Shown piece by piece: positions 22,295 to 36,674 of a stretch of DNA of 64,000 nucleotides. Every line of letters begins with the position of its first letter. Within the stretch, counting starts at the first letter, position 1. The DNA is from Ophthalmolycus amberensis. Its lineage: Eukaryota > Chordata > Actinopteri > Perciformes > Zoarcidae. Under the pieces are notes generated by a model. The model was given only the letters and a program-made list of their open reading frames with translations. It was not told the origin of the DNA and did not search any database. The position numbers and the translations under genes were made by a program. The stretch is taken from assembly GCA_024529925.1 (NCBI GenBank), contig JAFEUB010001191.1, forward strand, positions 124,001 to 188,000. Reading direction: 5' to 3'.

Positions 22295-24264
22295 CTTCTT
22301 CTTCTTCTTCTTATTTTTAGTGTTTCGTTGCAAAAAGGAGGTGCTTGGGATATTGGGAATGTTGTGAAATTTGGCACGCAAGCCAGAATTTGCGAAAATT
22401 GCAGTCTGATTGGGGTGTCCAACTGCGGTATGAAATATTGGCTCGCTAGCGCCCCCTATTGAGTAGCCCCAACATCGGGTTTCACCTAGCTGTATGAAAT
22501 TTGGTAGGTTTGTGGAACGTGATGAGACGCACAAAAAATCCTCTTGGAAGTTTTCTCTAAACCAAACAGGAAGTCGGCCATTTTTACGTTTATGACGGTT
22601 TTTGACCGTTTCAAGGCGTCATACTTTAACGAACTCCTCCCAGAGATTTGACCCGATTGACTTCAGATTTGGCTAGTCTGCTCTTGAGACCTTGGCAGTG
22701 AAAAGTTACTCAAAGATCAAAAAGTTATCGAACTATGTGGCCGTGGCGTGGCGTCAAAAAAACACCATTCGCCACCAAACAGGAAGTTGTTGTAACTCGG
22801 CCGTACATTGTCTAATCTGCTCCAAATTTCTCATATGTCATAACATCCTGACCCGGAACACATCTATATGATAATTTAGAATCATAGTGATAGCGCCACC
22901 TAGTGGCAACCGGAAGTTGTACGTTGTGTACTTTGACATCCTGCTCCTCACAGATGAATCAGATCCCTCTCAAATGTTGTCAGAAAAGTCTTAACACCTT
23001 GATAATGCTTCATTGTGAAGATTGTAAGAAGTTACTGAAGGGCGGCGACGTGGCGGCTCGGCGAATTTCGATCCTTCGCCATGAACGAATAAACTGATGT
23101 AACTCGACTCCACATCATCAGATCTTTACCAGATTTCACGTGTTTGATTAGACTCCAGGCCTGAAGACATCTGCAGGCCAATTTTGAATCATAGTCATAG
23201 CGCCACCTGCTGGTAACAGGAAGTTAAAGTCTTTATACTTTGGCTTGTTTCTCTTAGTAGGTAAATCAAATCAATATCAAATTTGTTCCACACAAATACA
23301 AGAAGTTCATAATGCCAGATCATGAAGCTTTTGATGTTTCGTCGAACGCCGTTGCCGTGGCGATGCAGTCTTCGCCGTTAACAACGAAGGTCATTTTGAG
23401 AGGCTAAAAATGCTCGAAACATAAGCAAACTTGGCAAGTAGATTACAAGGCCGAAATGTAGTTATAGAATATGATTTTATTGGTTCAGAGTGGCAAATCG
23501 GCTCAATAGCGCCCCCTACAAAATTTCAACGAAGCAGCCCTCGCAGTACGTTTGACCTAGATGTATGAAATGTGGTAGGAACATGTATCACATATGGACT
23601 TCAATAAAAGTCTCTTGGGGCCATGCTCTAAACCCAACCGGAAGTCAGCCATTTTGAATTTTTTATGAATTTCTAGTGTCGTTTTTGTCATTTCCAGGCG
23701 CTGCACTTTAACGAACTCCTCCTAGGGAATTAATCAGATCAACTTCAAATTTGGTCGGTACAGTCTAAAGACCTTTGTGATGAAAAGTTACTCAAAGCTT
23801 GTTGTTTCGTGAAAAGCTGTTGCCGTGGCGACGCATTCTTCACCATGAAATATTAAGGTGTTTTGAGGGGCTAAAAATGCTCAAAACATAAGCAAACTTG
23901 GCATACACATTTAAAGCCCAAAATGTAGTTATATAATATGATTTCATTGGTTCAGAGTGGCAAATCGGCTCAATAGCGCCCCCTACAAAATTCCAACGAA
24001 GCAGCCCTCGCAGTACGTTTCACCTAGATGTATGAAATTTGGTAGGAACATGTATCGCGTGTGGACTTAAATAAAGGTTTATTGGGGCCATGCTCCGAAC
24101 CTGCATGCAGCGTCTGACGGTCACAGAACCGAACGGCAGCATCAACCAGAGTCCTCGCGCCGTCCGACGGTCGCGGACGTTCTCGGCCGCGCAGGCCGGA
24201 GTCCCGCCGGCACCCCGACGCGCATATTGCGAGGGCCCGCCCATCGCTGCTCGCAGCTTTAATT
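22295..24264 (+). repeat. array unit 2 (1.97 kb, no head)
   Basis: Starts directly with a CTTCTTCTTCTT linker after the previous tail. Site A at 22893, site B at 23200. Its site B reads GCGCCACCTGCTGG, whose reverse complement CCAGCAGGTGGCGC is among the best CTCF core matches in the window. Shares GACGGTTTTTGACC with unit 9. Confidence 0.9.
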
Positions 24265-26652
24265 AGGGCCCGAGCACCGACGTAGTCGGAAGCGGAGGAC
24301 CTATTGTATTTCTAATGTTTATTATTAGGGCCCGAGCACCGACGTAGTCGAGGCGGAGGACCTATTGTATTTCTAATGTTTATTATTATTATTCTTATTT
24401 TACCAGTTTCGTCGCAAAAAGGAGGTGCTTGGGATACTGTGAATGTTGTGAAATTTGGCACGCAAGCCAGAATTTGCGAAAATTGCAGTCTGATTGGGGT
24501 GTCCAGCTGCAGTATGAAATATTGGCTCGCTAGCGCCCCCTATTGAGTAGCCCCAACATCAGGTTTCACCCAGCTGTATGAAATTTGGTAGGTATGTGGA
24601 ATGTGATGAGACGCACAAAAAATCCTCATGGAAGTTTTCTCTAAACCAAACAGGAAGTCGGCCATTTTTACTTTTATGACGTTTTTTGACCGTTTCAAGG
24701 CGTCATACTTTAACGAACTCCTCCCAGAGATTTGACCCGATTGACTTCAGATTCGGCTAGTCTGCTCTTGAGACCTTGGCAGTGAAAAGTTACTCAAAGA
24801 TCAAAAAGTTATCGAACTATGTGGCCGTGGCGTGGCGTCAAAAAAACACCATTCGCCGAGAAACAGGAAGTTGTTGTAACTCGGCCGTACATTGTCTAAT
24901 CCGCTCCAAATTTCTCATATGTCATAACATCCCGACTCGGAACACATCTATATGATAATTTAGAATCATAGTGATAGCGCCACCTAGTGGCAACCGGAAG
25001 TTGTACGCTGTGTACTTTGACATCCTGCTCCTCACAGATTAATCAGATCCCTCTCAAATGTTGTCAAACAAGCCTTAAGACCTTGATAATGCTTCATTGT
25101 GAAGATTGTAAGACGTTACTGAAGGGCGGCGACGTGGCGGCTCGGCGAATTTCGATCCTTCGCCATGAACGAATAAACTGATGTATCTCGACTCCACATC
25201 ATCAGATCTTTACCAGATTTCACATGCTTGATTAGACTCCAGGCCTGAAGACATCCGCAGGCCAATTTTTAATCATAGTCATAGCGCCACCTACTGGTAA
25301 CAGGAAGTTAAAGTCTTTATACTTTGGCTTGTTTCTCTTAGTAGGTAAATCAAATCAATATCAAATTTGTTCCACACAAATAGAAGAAGTTCATAATGCC
25401 AGCTCATGAAGCTTTTGATGTTTCATCGAACGCCGTTGCCGTGGTGATGCAGTCTTCGCCGTTAACAACGAAGGTCATTTTGAGAGGCTACAAATGCTCG
25501 AAACATAAGCAAACTTGGCAAGCAGATTACAAGCCCGAAATGTAGTTATAGAATATGATTTTATTGGTTCAGAGTGGCAAATCGGCTCAATAGCGCCCCC
25601 TACAAAATTTCAACGAAGCAGCCCTCGCAGTATGTTTGACCTAGATGTATGACATTTGGTAGGAACATGTATCACATATGGAGTTCAATAAAAGTCTCTT
25701 GGGGCCATGCTCTAAACCCAACCGGAAGTCAGCCATTTTGAATTTTTTATGAATTTCTCGTGTCGTTTCTGTCATTTCCAGGCGCTGCACTTTAACGAAC
25801 TCCTCCTAGGGAATTAATCAGATCAACTTCAAATTTGGTCGGTACAGTCTAAAGACCTTTGTGATGAAAAGTTACTCAAAGCTTGTTGTTTCGTGAAAAG
25901 CTGTTGCCGTGGCGACGGAATTTCGATCCTTCGCCATGAACGAATAAACTGATGTAACTCGACTCCACATCATCAGATCTTTACCAGATTTCACGTGTGT
26001 GATTAGACTCCAGGCCTGAAGACATCCGCAGGCCAATTTTGAATCATAGTCATAGCGCCACCTACTGGTAACAGGAAGTTAAAGCCTTTATACTTTGGCT
26101 TGTTTCTCTTAGTAGGTAAATCAAATCAATATCAAATTTGTTCCACACAAATACAAGAAGTTCATAATGCCAGATCATGAAGCTTTTGATGTTTCGTCGA
26201 ACGCCGTTGCCGTGGCGATGCAGTCTTCGCCGTTAACAACGAATGTCATTTTGAGAGGCTACAAATGCTCGAAACATAAGCATACTTGGCAAGCAGATTA
26301 CAAGGCCGAAATGTAGTTGGAGAATATGATTTTATTGGTTCAGAGTGGCAAATCGGCTCAATAGCGCCCCCTACAAAATTTCAACGAAGCAGCCCTCGCA
26401 GTACGTTTCACCTAGATGTATGAAATTTGGTAGGAACATGTATCACATGTGGACTTAAATAAACGTATATTGGGGCCATGCTCTAAACCTGCATGCAGTG
26501 TCTGACGGTCACAGAACCGAACGGCAGCATCAACCAGAGTCCTCGCGCCGTCCGACGGTCGCGGACGTTCTCGGCCGCGCAGGCCGGAGTCCCGCCGGCA
26601 CCCCGACGCGCATATTGCGAGGGCCCGCCCATCGCTGCTCGCAGCTTTAATT
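24265..26652 (+). repeat. array unit 3 (2.39 kb, two heads)
   Basis: Heads at 24265 (GTCGGAAGCGG type) and 24327 (GTCGAGGCGG type). Site A at 24977; site B at 25284 and 26055. Shares the rare CGCCGAGAAACAGGAAG variant with unit 7. Confidence 0.9.
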
Positions 26653-28155
26653 CTTCTTCTTATTCTTATTATTTTAAGTGTTTCATGGCAAAAAGGAGGT
26701 GCTTGGGATATTGGGAATTTTGTGAAATTTGGCACGTAAGCCAGAATTTGCGAAAATTGCAGTCTGATTGGGGTGTCCAGCTGCGGTATGAAATATTGGC
26801 TCGCTAGCGCCCCCTATTGAGTAGCCCCAACATCGGGTTTCACCTAGCTGTATGAAATTTGGTAGGTTTGTGGAACGTGATGAGACGCACAAAAAATCCT
26901 CTTGGAAGTTTTCTCTAAACCAAACAGGAAGTCGGCCATTTTTACGTTTATGACGTTTTTTGACCGTTTCAAGGCGTCATACTTTAACGAACTCCTCCCA
27001 GAGATTTGACCCGATTGATTTCAGATTGGGCTAGTATGCTCTTGAGACCTTGGCAGTGAAAAGTTACTCAAACATCAAAAAGTTATCGAACTATGTGGCC
27101 GTGGCGTGGCGTCAAAGAAACACCATTCGCCACGAAACAGGAAGTTGTTGTAACTCGGCCGTACATTGTCGAATCTGCTCCAAATCTCTCATATGTCATA
27201 ACATCCCGACTCGGAACACATCTATATGATCATTTAGAATCACAGTGATAGCGCCACCTAGTGGCAACCGGAAGTTGTACGTTGTGTACTTTGACATCCT
27301 GCTCCTCACAGATTAGTCAGATCCCTCTCAAATGTTGTCAGAGAAGTCTTAAGACCTTGGTCATGCTTCATTGTGAAGATTGTAAGACGTTAGTGAAGGG
27401 CGGCGACGTGGCGGCTCGGCGAATTTCGATCCTTCGCCATGAACGAATAAACTGATGTAACTCGACTCCACATCATCAGATCTTTACCAGATTTCACATG
27501 CTTGATTAGACTCCAGGCCTGAAGACATCCGTAGGCCAATTTTGAATCATAGTCATAGCGCCACCTACTGGTAACAGGAAGTTAAAGTCTTTATACTTTG
27601 GCTTGTTTCTCTTAGTAGGTAAATCAAATCAATGTCAAATTTGTTCCACACAAATACAAGAAGTTCATAATGCCAGATCATGAAGCTTTTGATGTTTCGT
27701 CGAACGCCGTTGCCGTGGCGATGCAGTCTTCGCCGTTAACAACGAAGGTCATTTTGAGAGGCTAAAAATGCTCGAAACATAAGCAAACTTGGCAAGCAGA
27801 TTACAAGGCCGAAATGTAGTTATAGAATATGATTTTATTGGTTCAGAGTGGCAAATCGGCTCAATAGCGCCCCCTACAACATTTCAACGAAGCAGCCCTC
27901 GCAGTACGTTTCACCTAGATGTATGAAATTTGGTAGGAACATGTATCGCATGTGGACTTAAATAAAAGTATATTGGGGCCATGCTCCAAACCTGCATGCA
28001 GTGTCTGACGGTCGCAGAACCGAACGGCAGCATCAACCAGAGTCCTCGCGCCGTCCGACGGTCGCGGACGGTCTCGGCCGCGCAGGCCGGAGTCCCGCCG
28101 GCACCCCGACGCGCATATTGCGAGGGCCCGCCCATCGCTGCTCGCAGCTTTAATT
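26653..28155 (+). repeat. array unit 4 (1.50 kb, shortest)
   Basis: No head. Site A at 27251, site B at 27558. Goes straight from the first GTTGCCGTGGCGATG block to the CpG-dense tail, so it lacks one roughly 460-bp internal block present in the 1.96-kb units. Confidence 0.9.
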
Positions 28156-30177
28156 AGGGCCCGAGCACCGACGTAGTCGGAAGCGGAGGACCTATTGTAT
28201 TTCTAATGTTTATTATTATTATTCTTATTTTACCAGTTTCGTAGCAAAAAGGAGGTGCTTGGGATACTGTGAATTTTGTGAAATTTGGCACGCAAGCCAG
28301 AATTTGCGAAAATTGCAATCTGATTGGGGTGTCCCGCTGCGGTATGAAATATTGGCTCGCTAGCGCCCCCTATTGAGTAGCCCCAACATCAGGTTTCACC
28401 CAGCTGTATGAAATTCGGTAGGTATGTGGAACGTGATGAGACGCACAAAAAATCCTCTGGGAAGTTTTCTCTAAACCAAACAGGAAGTCGGCCATTTTTC
28501 CTTTTATGACGTTTTTTGACCGTTTCAAGGCGTCATACTATAACGAACTCCTCCCAGAGATTTGACCCGATTGACTTCAGATTCGGCTAGTCTGCTCTTG
28601 AGACCTTGGCAGTGAAAAGTTACTTAAAGATCAAAAAGTTATCGAACTATGTGGCCGTGGCGTGGCGTCAAAGAAACACCATTCGCCACGAAACAGGAAG
28701 TTGTTGTAACTCGGCCGTACATTGTCGAATCTGCTCCAAATCTCTCATATGTCATAACATCCTGACCCGGAACACATCTATATGATAATTTAGAATCATA
28801 GTGATAGCGCCACCTAGTGGCAACCGGAAGTTGTACGCTGTGTACTTTGACATCCTGCTCCTCACAGATTAGTCAGATCCCTCTCAAATGTTGTCAGAGA
28901 AGTCTTAAGACCTTGATAATGCTTCATTGTGAAGATTGTAAGACGTTACTGAAGGGCGGCGACGTGGCGGCTCGGCGAATTTCGATCCTTCGCCATGAAC
29001 GAATAAACTGATGTAACTCGACTCCACATCATCAGATCTTTACCAGATTTCACATGCTTGATTAGACTCCAGGCCTGAAGACATCCGCAGGCCAATTTTG
29101 AATCATAGTCATAGCGCCACCTACTGGTAACAGGAAGTTAAAGTCTTTATACTTTGGCTTGTTTCTTTTAGTAGGTAAATCAAATCAATATCAAATTTGT
29201 TCCACACAAATACAAGAAGTTCATAATGCCAGATCATGAAGCTTTTGATGTTTCGTCGAACGCCGTTGCCGTGGCGATGCAGTCTTCGCCGTTAACAACG
29301 AAGGTCATTTTCAGAGGCTAAAAATGCTCGAAACATAACTAAACTTGGCAAGTAGATTACAAGGCCGAAATGTAGTTATAGAATGTGATTTTATTGGTTC
29401 AGAGTGGCAAATCGGCTCAATAGCGCCCCCTACAAAATTTCGACGAAGCAGCCCTCACAGTATGTTTGACCTAGATGTATGAAATGTGGTAGGAACATGT
29501 ATCACATATGGACTTCAATAAAAGTCTCTTGGGGCCATGCTCTAAACCCAACCGGAAGTCAGCCATTTTGCATTTCTTATGAATTTCTAGTGTCGTTTTT
29601 GTCATTTCCAGGCGCTGCACTTTAACGAACTCCTCCTAGGGAATTAATCAGATCAACTTCAAATTTGGTCGGTACAGTCTAAAGACCTTTGTGATGAAAA
29701 GTTACTCAAAGCTTGTTGTTTCGTGAAAAGCTGTTGCCGTGGCGACGCATTCTTCACCGTGAAATATTAAGGTGTTTTGAGGGGCTAAAAATGCTCGAAA
29801 CATAAGCAAACTTGGCAAGTAGATTACAAGGCCGAAATGTAGTTGTAGAATATGATTTCATTGGTTCAGAGTGGCAAATCGGCTCAATAGCGCCCCCTAC
29901 AAAATTTCAACGAAGCAGCCCTCGCAGTACGTTTCACCTAGATGTATGAAATTAGGTAGGAACATGTATCACATATGGACTTAAATAAAAGTATATTGGG
30001 GCCATGCTCTAAACCTGCATTAAGTGTCTGACGGTCACAGAACCGAACGGCAGCATCAACCAGAGTCCTCGCGCCGTCCGACGGTCGCGGACGTTCTCGG
30101 CCGCGCAGGCCAGAGTCCCGCCGGCACCACGACGCGCATATTGCGAGGGCCCGCCCATCGCTGCTCGCAGCTTTAAT
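28156..30177 (+). repeat. array unit 5 (2.02 kb, one head)
   Basis: One head of the GTCGGAAGCGG type at 28156, the only unit with this head type joined directly to a body. Site A at 28807, site B at 29114. Tail ends CTTTAATG rather than CTTTAATT. Confidence 0.9.
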
Positions 30178-32454
30178 GTTTATTATTATTCTTCTGATTA
30201 TTTTTAGTGTTTCGTCGCAAAAAGGAGGTGCTTGGGATATTGGGAATGTTGTGAAATTTGGCACGCAAGCCAGAATTTGCGAAAATTGCAGTCTGATTGG
30301 GGTGTCCAGCTGCGGTATGAAATATTGGCTCGCTAGCGCCCCCTATTGAGTAGCCCCAACATCGGGTTTCACCTAGCTGTATGAAATTTGGTAGGTTTGT
30401 GGAACGTGATGAGACGCACAAAAAATCCTCTTGGAAGTTTTCTCTAAACCAAACAGGAAGTCGGCCATTTTTACGTTTATGACGTTTTTTGACCGTTTCA
30501 AGGCGTCATACTTTGACGAACTCCTCCCAGAGATTTGACCCGATTGACTTCAGATTCGGCTAGTCTGCTCTTGAGACCTTGGCAGTGAAAAGTTACTCAA
30601 AGATCAAAAAGTTATCGAACTATGTGGCCGTGGCGTGGCGTCAAAGAAACACCATTCGCCACGAAACAGGAAGTTGTTGTAACTCGGCCGTACATTGTCG
30701 AATCTGCTCCAAATCTCTCATATGTCATAACATCCCGACTCGGAACACATCTATATGATAATTTAGAATCACAGTGATAGCGCCACCTAGTGGCAACCGG
30801 AAGTTGTACGCTGTGTACTTTGACATCCTGCTCCTCACAGATTAATCAGATCCCTCTCAAATGTTGTCAGAAAAGCCTTAAGACCTTGATAATGCTTCAT
30901 TGTGAAGATTGTAAGAAGTTACTGAAGGGCGGCGACGTGGCGGCTTGGCGAATTTCGATCCTTCGCCATGAACGAATAAACTGATGTATCTCGACTCCAC
31001 ATCATCAGATCTTTACCAGATTTCACGTGCTTGATTAGACTCCAGGCCTGAAGACATCCGCAGGCCAATTTTGAATCATAGTCATAGCGCCACCTACTGG
31101 TAACAGGAAGTTAAAGTCTTTATACTTTGGCTTGTTTCTCTTAGTAGGTAAATCAAATCAATATCAAATTTGTTCCACACAAATACAAGAAGTTCATAAT
31201 GCCAGATCATGAAGCTTTTGATGTTTCGTCGAACGCTGTTGCCGTGGCGATGCAGTCTTCGCCGTTAACAACGAAGGTCATTTTGAGAGGCTAAAAATGC
31301 TCGAAACATAAGCAAACGTGGCAAGTACATTACAAGGCCGAAATGTAGTTATAGAATATGATTTTATTGGTTCAGAGTGGCAAATCGGCTCAATAGCGCC
31401 CCCTACAAAATTTCGACGCAGCAGCCCTCGCAGTATGTTTGACCTAGATGTATGACATTTGGTAGGAACATGTATCACATATGGAGTTCAATAAAAGTCT
31501 CTTGGGGCCATGCTCTAAACCCAACCGGAAGTCAGCCATTTTGAATTTTTTATGAATTTCTAGTGTCGTTTTTGTCATTTCCAGGCGCTGCACTTTAACG
31601 AACTCCTCCTAGGGAATTAATCAGATCAACTTCAAATTTGGTCGGTACAGTCTAAAGACCTTTGTGATGAAAAGTTACTCAAAGCTTGTTGTTTCGTGAA
31701 AAGCTGTTGCCGTGGCGACGGAATTTCGATCCTTCGCCATGAACGAATAAACTGATGTAACTCGACTCCACATCATCAGATCTTTACCAGATTTCACATG
31801 CTTGATTAGACTCCAGGCCTGAAGACATTCGCAGGCCAATTTTGAATCATAGTCATAGCGCCACCTACTGGTAACAGGAAGTTAAAGTCTTTATACTTTG
31901 GCTTGTTTCTCTTAGTAGGTAAATCAAATCAATATCAAATTTGTTCCACACAAATACAAGAAGTTCATAATGCCAGATCATGAAGCTTTTGATGTTTTGT
32001 CGAACGCCGTTGCCGTGGCGATGCAGTCTTCGCCGTTAACAACGAAGGTCATTTTGAGAGGCTACAAATGCTCGAAACATAAGCAAACTTGGCAAGCAGA
32101 TTACAAGGCCGAAATGTAGTTATAGAATATGATTTTATTGGTTCAGAGTGGCAAATCGGCTCAATAGCGCCCCCTACAAAATTTCAACGAAGCAGCCCTC
32201 GCAGTACGTTTCACCTAGATGTATGAAATGTGGTAGGAACATGTATCACATGTGGCTGAAATAAAAGTATATTGGGGCCATGCTCTAAACCTGCATGCAG
32301 TGTCTGACGGTCACAGAGCCGAACGGCAGCGTCAACCAGAGTCCTCGCGCCGTCCGACGGTCGCGGACGTTCTCGACCGCGCAGGCCGGAGTCCCGCCGG
32401 CACCCCGACGCGCATATTGCGAGGGCCCGCTCATCGCTGCTCGCAGCTTTAATT
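30178..32454 (+). repeat. array unit 6 (2.28 kb, no head)
   Basis: Begins with TTTATTATTATTCTTCTG, possibly the end of a lost head. Site A at 30780; site B at 31087 and 31858, the same extra block as units 1 and 3. The tail has several private changes, for example CAGAGCCGAACGG and TCTCGACCGCG. Confidence 0.9.
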
Positions 32455-34713
32455 AGGGCCCGAGCACCGACGTAGTCGGAAGCGGAGGACCTATTGTATT
32501 TCTAATTAGGGCCCGAGCACCGACGTAGTCGAGGCGGAGGACCTATTGTATTTCTAATGTTTATTATTATTAGGGCCCGAGCACCGACGTAGTCGGAAGC
32601 GGAGGACCTATTGTATTTCTAATGTTTATTAGGGCCCGAGCACCGACGTAGTCGGAAGCGGAGGACCTATTGTATTTCTAATGTTTATTATTAGGGCCCG
32701 AGCACCGACGTAGTCGAGGCGGAGGACCTATTGTATTTCTAATGTTTATTATTATTATTCTTATTTTACCAGTTTCGTCGCAAAAAGGAGGTGCTTGGGA
32801 TACTGTGAATTTTGTGAAATTTGGCACGCAAGCCAGAATTTGCGAAAATTGCAGTCTGATTGGGGTGTCCAGCTGCAGTATGAAATATTGGCTCGCTAGC
32901 GCCCCCTATTGAGTAGCCCCAACATCAGGTTTCACCCAGCTGTATGAAATTTGGTAGGTATGTGGAATGTGATGAGACGCACAAAAAATCCTCATGGAAG
33001 TTTTCTCTAAACCAAACAGGAAGTCGGCCATTTTTACTTTTATGACGTTTTTTGACCGTTTCAAGGCGTCATACTTTAACGAACTCCTCCCAGAGATTTG
33101 ACCCGATTGACTTCAGATTCGGCTAGTCTGCTCTTGAGACCTTGGCAGTGAAAAGTTACTCAAAGATCAAAAAGTTATCGAACTATGTGGCCGTGGCGTG
33201 GCGTCAAAAAAACACCATTCGCCGAGAAACAGGAAGTTGTTGTAACTCGGCCGTACATTGTCTAATCCGCTCCAAATTTCTCATATGTCATAACATCCCG
33301 ACTCGGAACACATCTATATGATAATTTAGAATCATAGTGATAGCGCCACCTAGTGGCAACCGGAAGTTGTACGCTGTGTACTTTGACATCCTGCTCCTCA
33401 CAGATTAATCAGATCCCTCTCAAATGTTGTCAAACAAGCCTTAACACCTTGATAATGCTTCATTGTGAAGATTGTAAGAAGTTACTGAAGGGCGGCGACG
33501 TGGCGGCTCGGCGAATTTCGATCCTTCGCCATGAACGAATAAACTGATGTATCTCGACTCCACATCATCAGATCTTTACCAGATTTCACATGCTTGATTA
33601 GACTCCAGGCCGGAAGACATCCGCAGGCCAATTTTGAATCATAGTCATAGCGCCACCTACTGGTAACAGGAAGTTAAAGTCTTTATACTTTGGCTTGTTT
33701 CTCTTAGTAGGTAAATCAAATCAATATCAAATTTGTTCCACACATATACAAGAAGTTCATAATGCCAGATCATGAAGCTTTTGATGTTTCGTCGAACGCC
33801 GTTGCCGTGGCGATGCAGTCTTCGCCGTTAACAACGAAGGTCATTTTGAGAGGCTAAAAATGCTCGAAACATAAGCAAACTTGGCAAGTAGATTACAAGG
33901 CCAAAATGTAGTTATAGAATATGATTTTATTGGTTCAGAGTGGCAAATCGGCTCAATAGCGCCCCCTACAAAATTTCGACGAAGCAGCCCTCGCAGTATG
34001 TTTGACCTAGATGTATGAAATGTGGTAGGAACATGTATCACATATGGACTTCAATAAAAGTCTCTTGGGGCCATGCTCTAAACCCAACCGGAAGTCAGCC
34101 ATTTTGCATTTCTTATGAATTTCTAGTGTCGTTTTTGTCATTTCCTGGCGCTGCACTTTAACGAACTCCTCCTAGGGAATTAATCAGATCAACTTCAAAT
34201 TTGGTCGGTACAGTCTAAAGACCTTTGTGATGAAAAGTTACGCAAAGCTTGTTGTTTCGTGAAAAGCTATTGCCGTGCCGACGCATTCTTCACCATGAAA
34301 TATTAAGGTGTTTTGAGGGGCTAAAAATGCTCAAAACATAAGCAAACTTGGCATACACATTTAAAGCCCAAAATGTAGTTATATAATATGATTTTATTGG
34401 TTCAGAGTGGCAAATCGGCTCAACAGCGCCCCTACAAAATTTCAACGAAGCAGCCCTCGCAGTACGTTTCACCTAGATGTATGAAATTTGGTAGGAACAT
34501 GTATCGCATGTGGACTTAAATAAAAGTATATTGGGGCCATGCTCTAAACCTGCATGCGGTGTCTGACGGTCACAGAACCGAACGGCAGCATCAACCAGAG
34601 TCCTCGCGCCGTCCGACGGTCGCGGACGTTCTCGGCCGCGCAGGCCGGAGTCCCGCCGGCACCCCGACGCGCATATTGCGAGGGCCCGCCCATCGCTGCT
34701 CGCAGCTTTAATT
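32455..34713 (+). repeat. array unit 7 (2.26 kb, five stacked heads)
   Basis: Heads begin at 32455, 32508, 32572, 32631 and 32693, each about 53-64 bp; only the last continues into a body. Head types alternate between GTCGGAAGCGG and GTCGAGGCGG. Site A at 33343, site B at 33650. Confidence 0.9.
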
Positions 34714-36674
34714 CTTATTATTATTTTGGCACTTTCATGGCAAAAAGGAGGTGCTTGGGATATTGGGAATTTTGTGAAATTTGGCACGTCAGCCAGAATT
34801 TGCGAAAATTGCATTCTGATTGGGGTGTCAAGCTGCGGTATGAAATATTGGCTCGCTAGCGCCCCCTATTGAGTAGCCCCAATATCAGGTTTCACCCAGC
34901 TGTATGAAATTTGGTAGGTATGTGGAACGTGATGAGACGCACAAAAAATCCTCTTGGAAGTTTTCTCTGAACCAAACAGGAAGTCGGCCATTTTTACTTT
35001 TATGACGTTTTTTGACCGTTTCAAGGCGTCATACTTTGACGAACTCCTCCCAGAGATTTGACCCGATTGACTTCAGATTCGGCTCGTCTGCTCTTGAGAC
35101 CTTGACAGTGAAAAGTTACTCAAAGATCAAAAAGTTATCGAACTATGTGGCCGTGGCGTGGCGTCAAAGAAACACCATTCGCCACGAAACAGGAAGTTGT
35201 TGTAACTCGGCCGTACATTGTCGAATCTGCTCCAAATCTCTCATATGTCATAACATCCCGACTCGGAACACATCTATATGATAATTTAGAATCACAGTGA
35301 TAGCGCCACCTAGTGGCAACCGGAAGTTGTACGCTGTGTACTTTGACATCCTGCTCCTCACAGATTAGTCAGATCCCTCTCAAATGTTGTCAGAGAAGTC
35401 TTAAGACCTTGATAATGCTTCATTGTGAAGATTGTAAGACGTTACTGAAGGGCGGCGACGTGGCGGCTCGGCGAATTTCGATCCTTCGCCATGAACGAAT
35501 AAACTGATGTAACTCGACTCCACATCATCAGATCTTTACCAGATTTCACATGCTTGATTAGACTCCAGGCCTGAAGACATCCGCAGGCCAGTTTTGAATC
35601 ATAGTCATTGCGCCACCTACTGGTAACAGGAAGTTAAAGTCTTTATACTTTGGCTTGTTTCTCTTAGTAGGTAAATCAAATCAATATCAAATTTGTTCCA
35701 CACAAATACAAGAAGTTCATAATGCCAGATCATGAAGCTTTTGATATTTCGTCGAACGCCGTTGCCGTGGCGATGCAGTCTTCGCCGTTAACAACGAAGG
35801 TCATTTTGAGAGGCTAAAAATGCTCGAAACATAAGCAAACTTGGCAAGCAGATTACAAGGCCGAAATGTAGTTATAGAATATGATTTTATTGGTTCAGAG
35901 TGGCAAATCGGCTCAATAGCGCCCCCTACAAAATTTCGACGAAGCAGCCCTGGCAGTACGTTTGACCTAGATGTATGAAATGTGGTAGGAACATGTATCA
36001 CATATGGACTTCAATAAAAGTCTCTTGGGGCCATGCTCTAAACCCAACCGGAAGTCAGCCATTTTGAATTTCTTATGAATTTCTAGTGTCGTTTTTGTCA
36101 TTTCCAGGCGCTGCACTTTAACGAACTGCTCCTAGGGAATTAATCAGATCAACTTCAAATTTGGTCGCTACAGTCTAAAGACCTTTGTGATGAAAAGTTA
36201 CTCAAAGCTTGTTGTTTCGTGAAAAGCTGTTGCCGTGGCGACGCATTCTTCACCATGAAATATTAAGGTGTTTTGAGGGGCTAAAAATGCTCAAAACATA
36301 AGCATACTTGGCAAGCAGATTACAAGCCCGAAATGTAGTTATAGAATATGATTTTATTGGTTCAGAGTGGCAAATCGGCTCAATAGCGCCCCCTACAAAA
36401 TTTCAACGAAGCAGCCCTCGCAGTACGTTTCACCTAGATGTATGAAATTTGGTAGGAACATGTATCGCATGTGGACTTAAATAAAAGTATATTGGGGCCA
36501 TGCTCTAAACCTGCATGCGGTGTCTGACGGTCACAGAACCGAACGGCAGCATCAACCAGAGTCCTCGCGCCGTCCGACGGTCGCGGACGTTCTCGGCCGC
36601 GCAGGCCGGAGTCCCGCCGGCACCCCGACGCGCATATTGCGAGGGCCCGCCCATCGCTGCTCGCAGCTTTAATT
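34714..36674 (+). repeat. array unit 8 (1.96 kb, no head)
   Basis: Site A at 35303, site B at 35610, where the preceding base context is ATTGCGCC instead of ATAGCGCC. The linker ends GGCAC, not AG as in most units. Confidence 0.9.
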
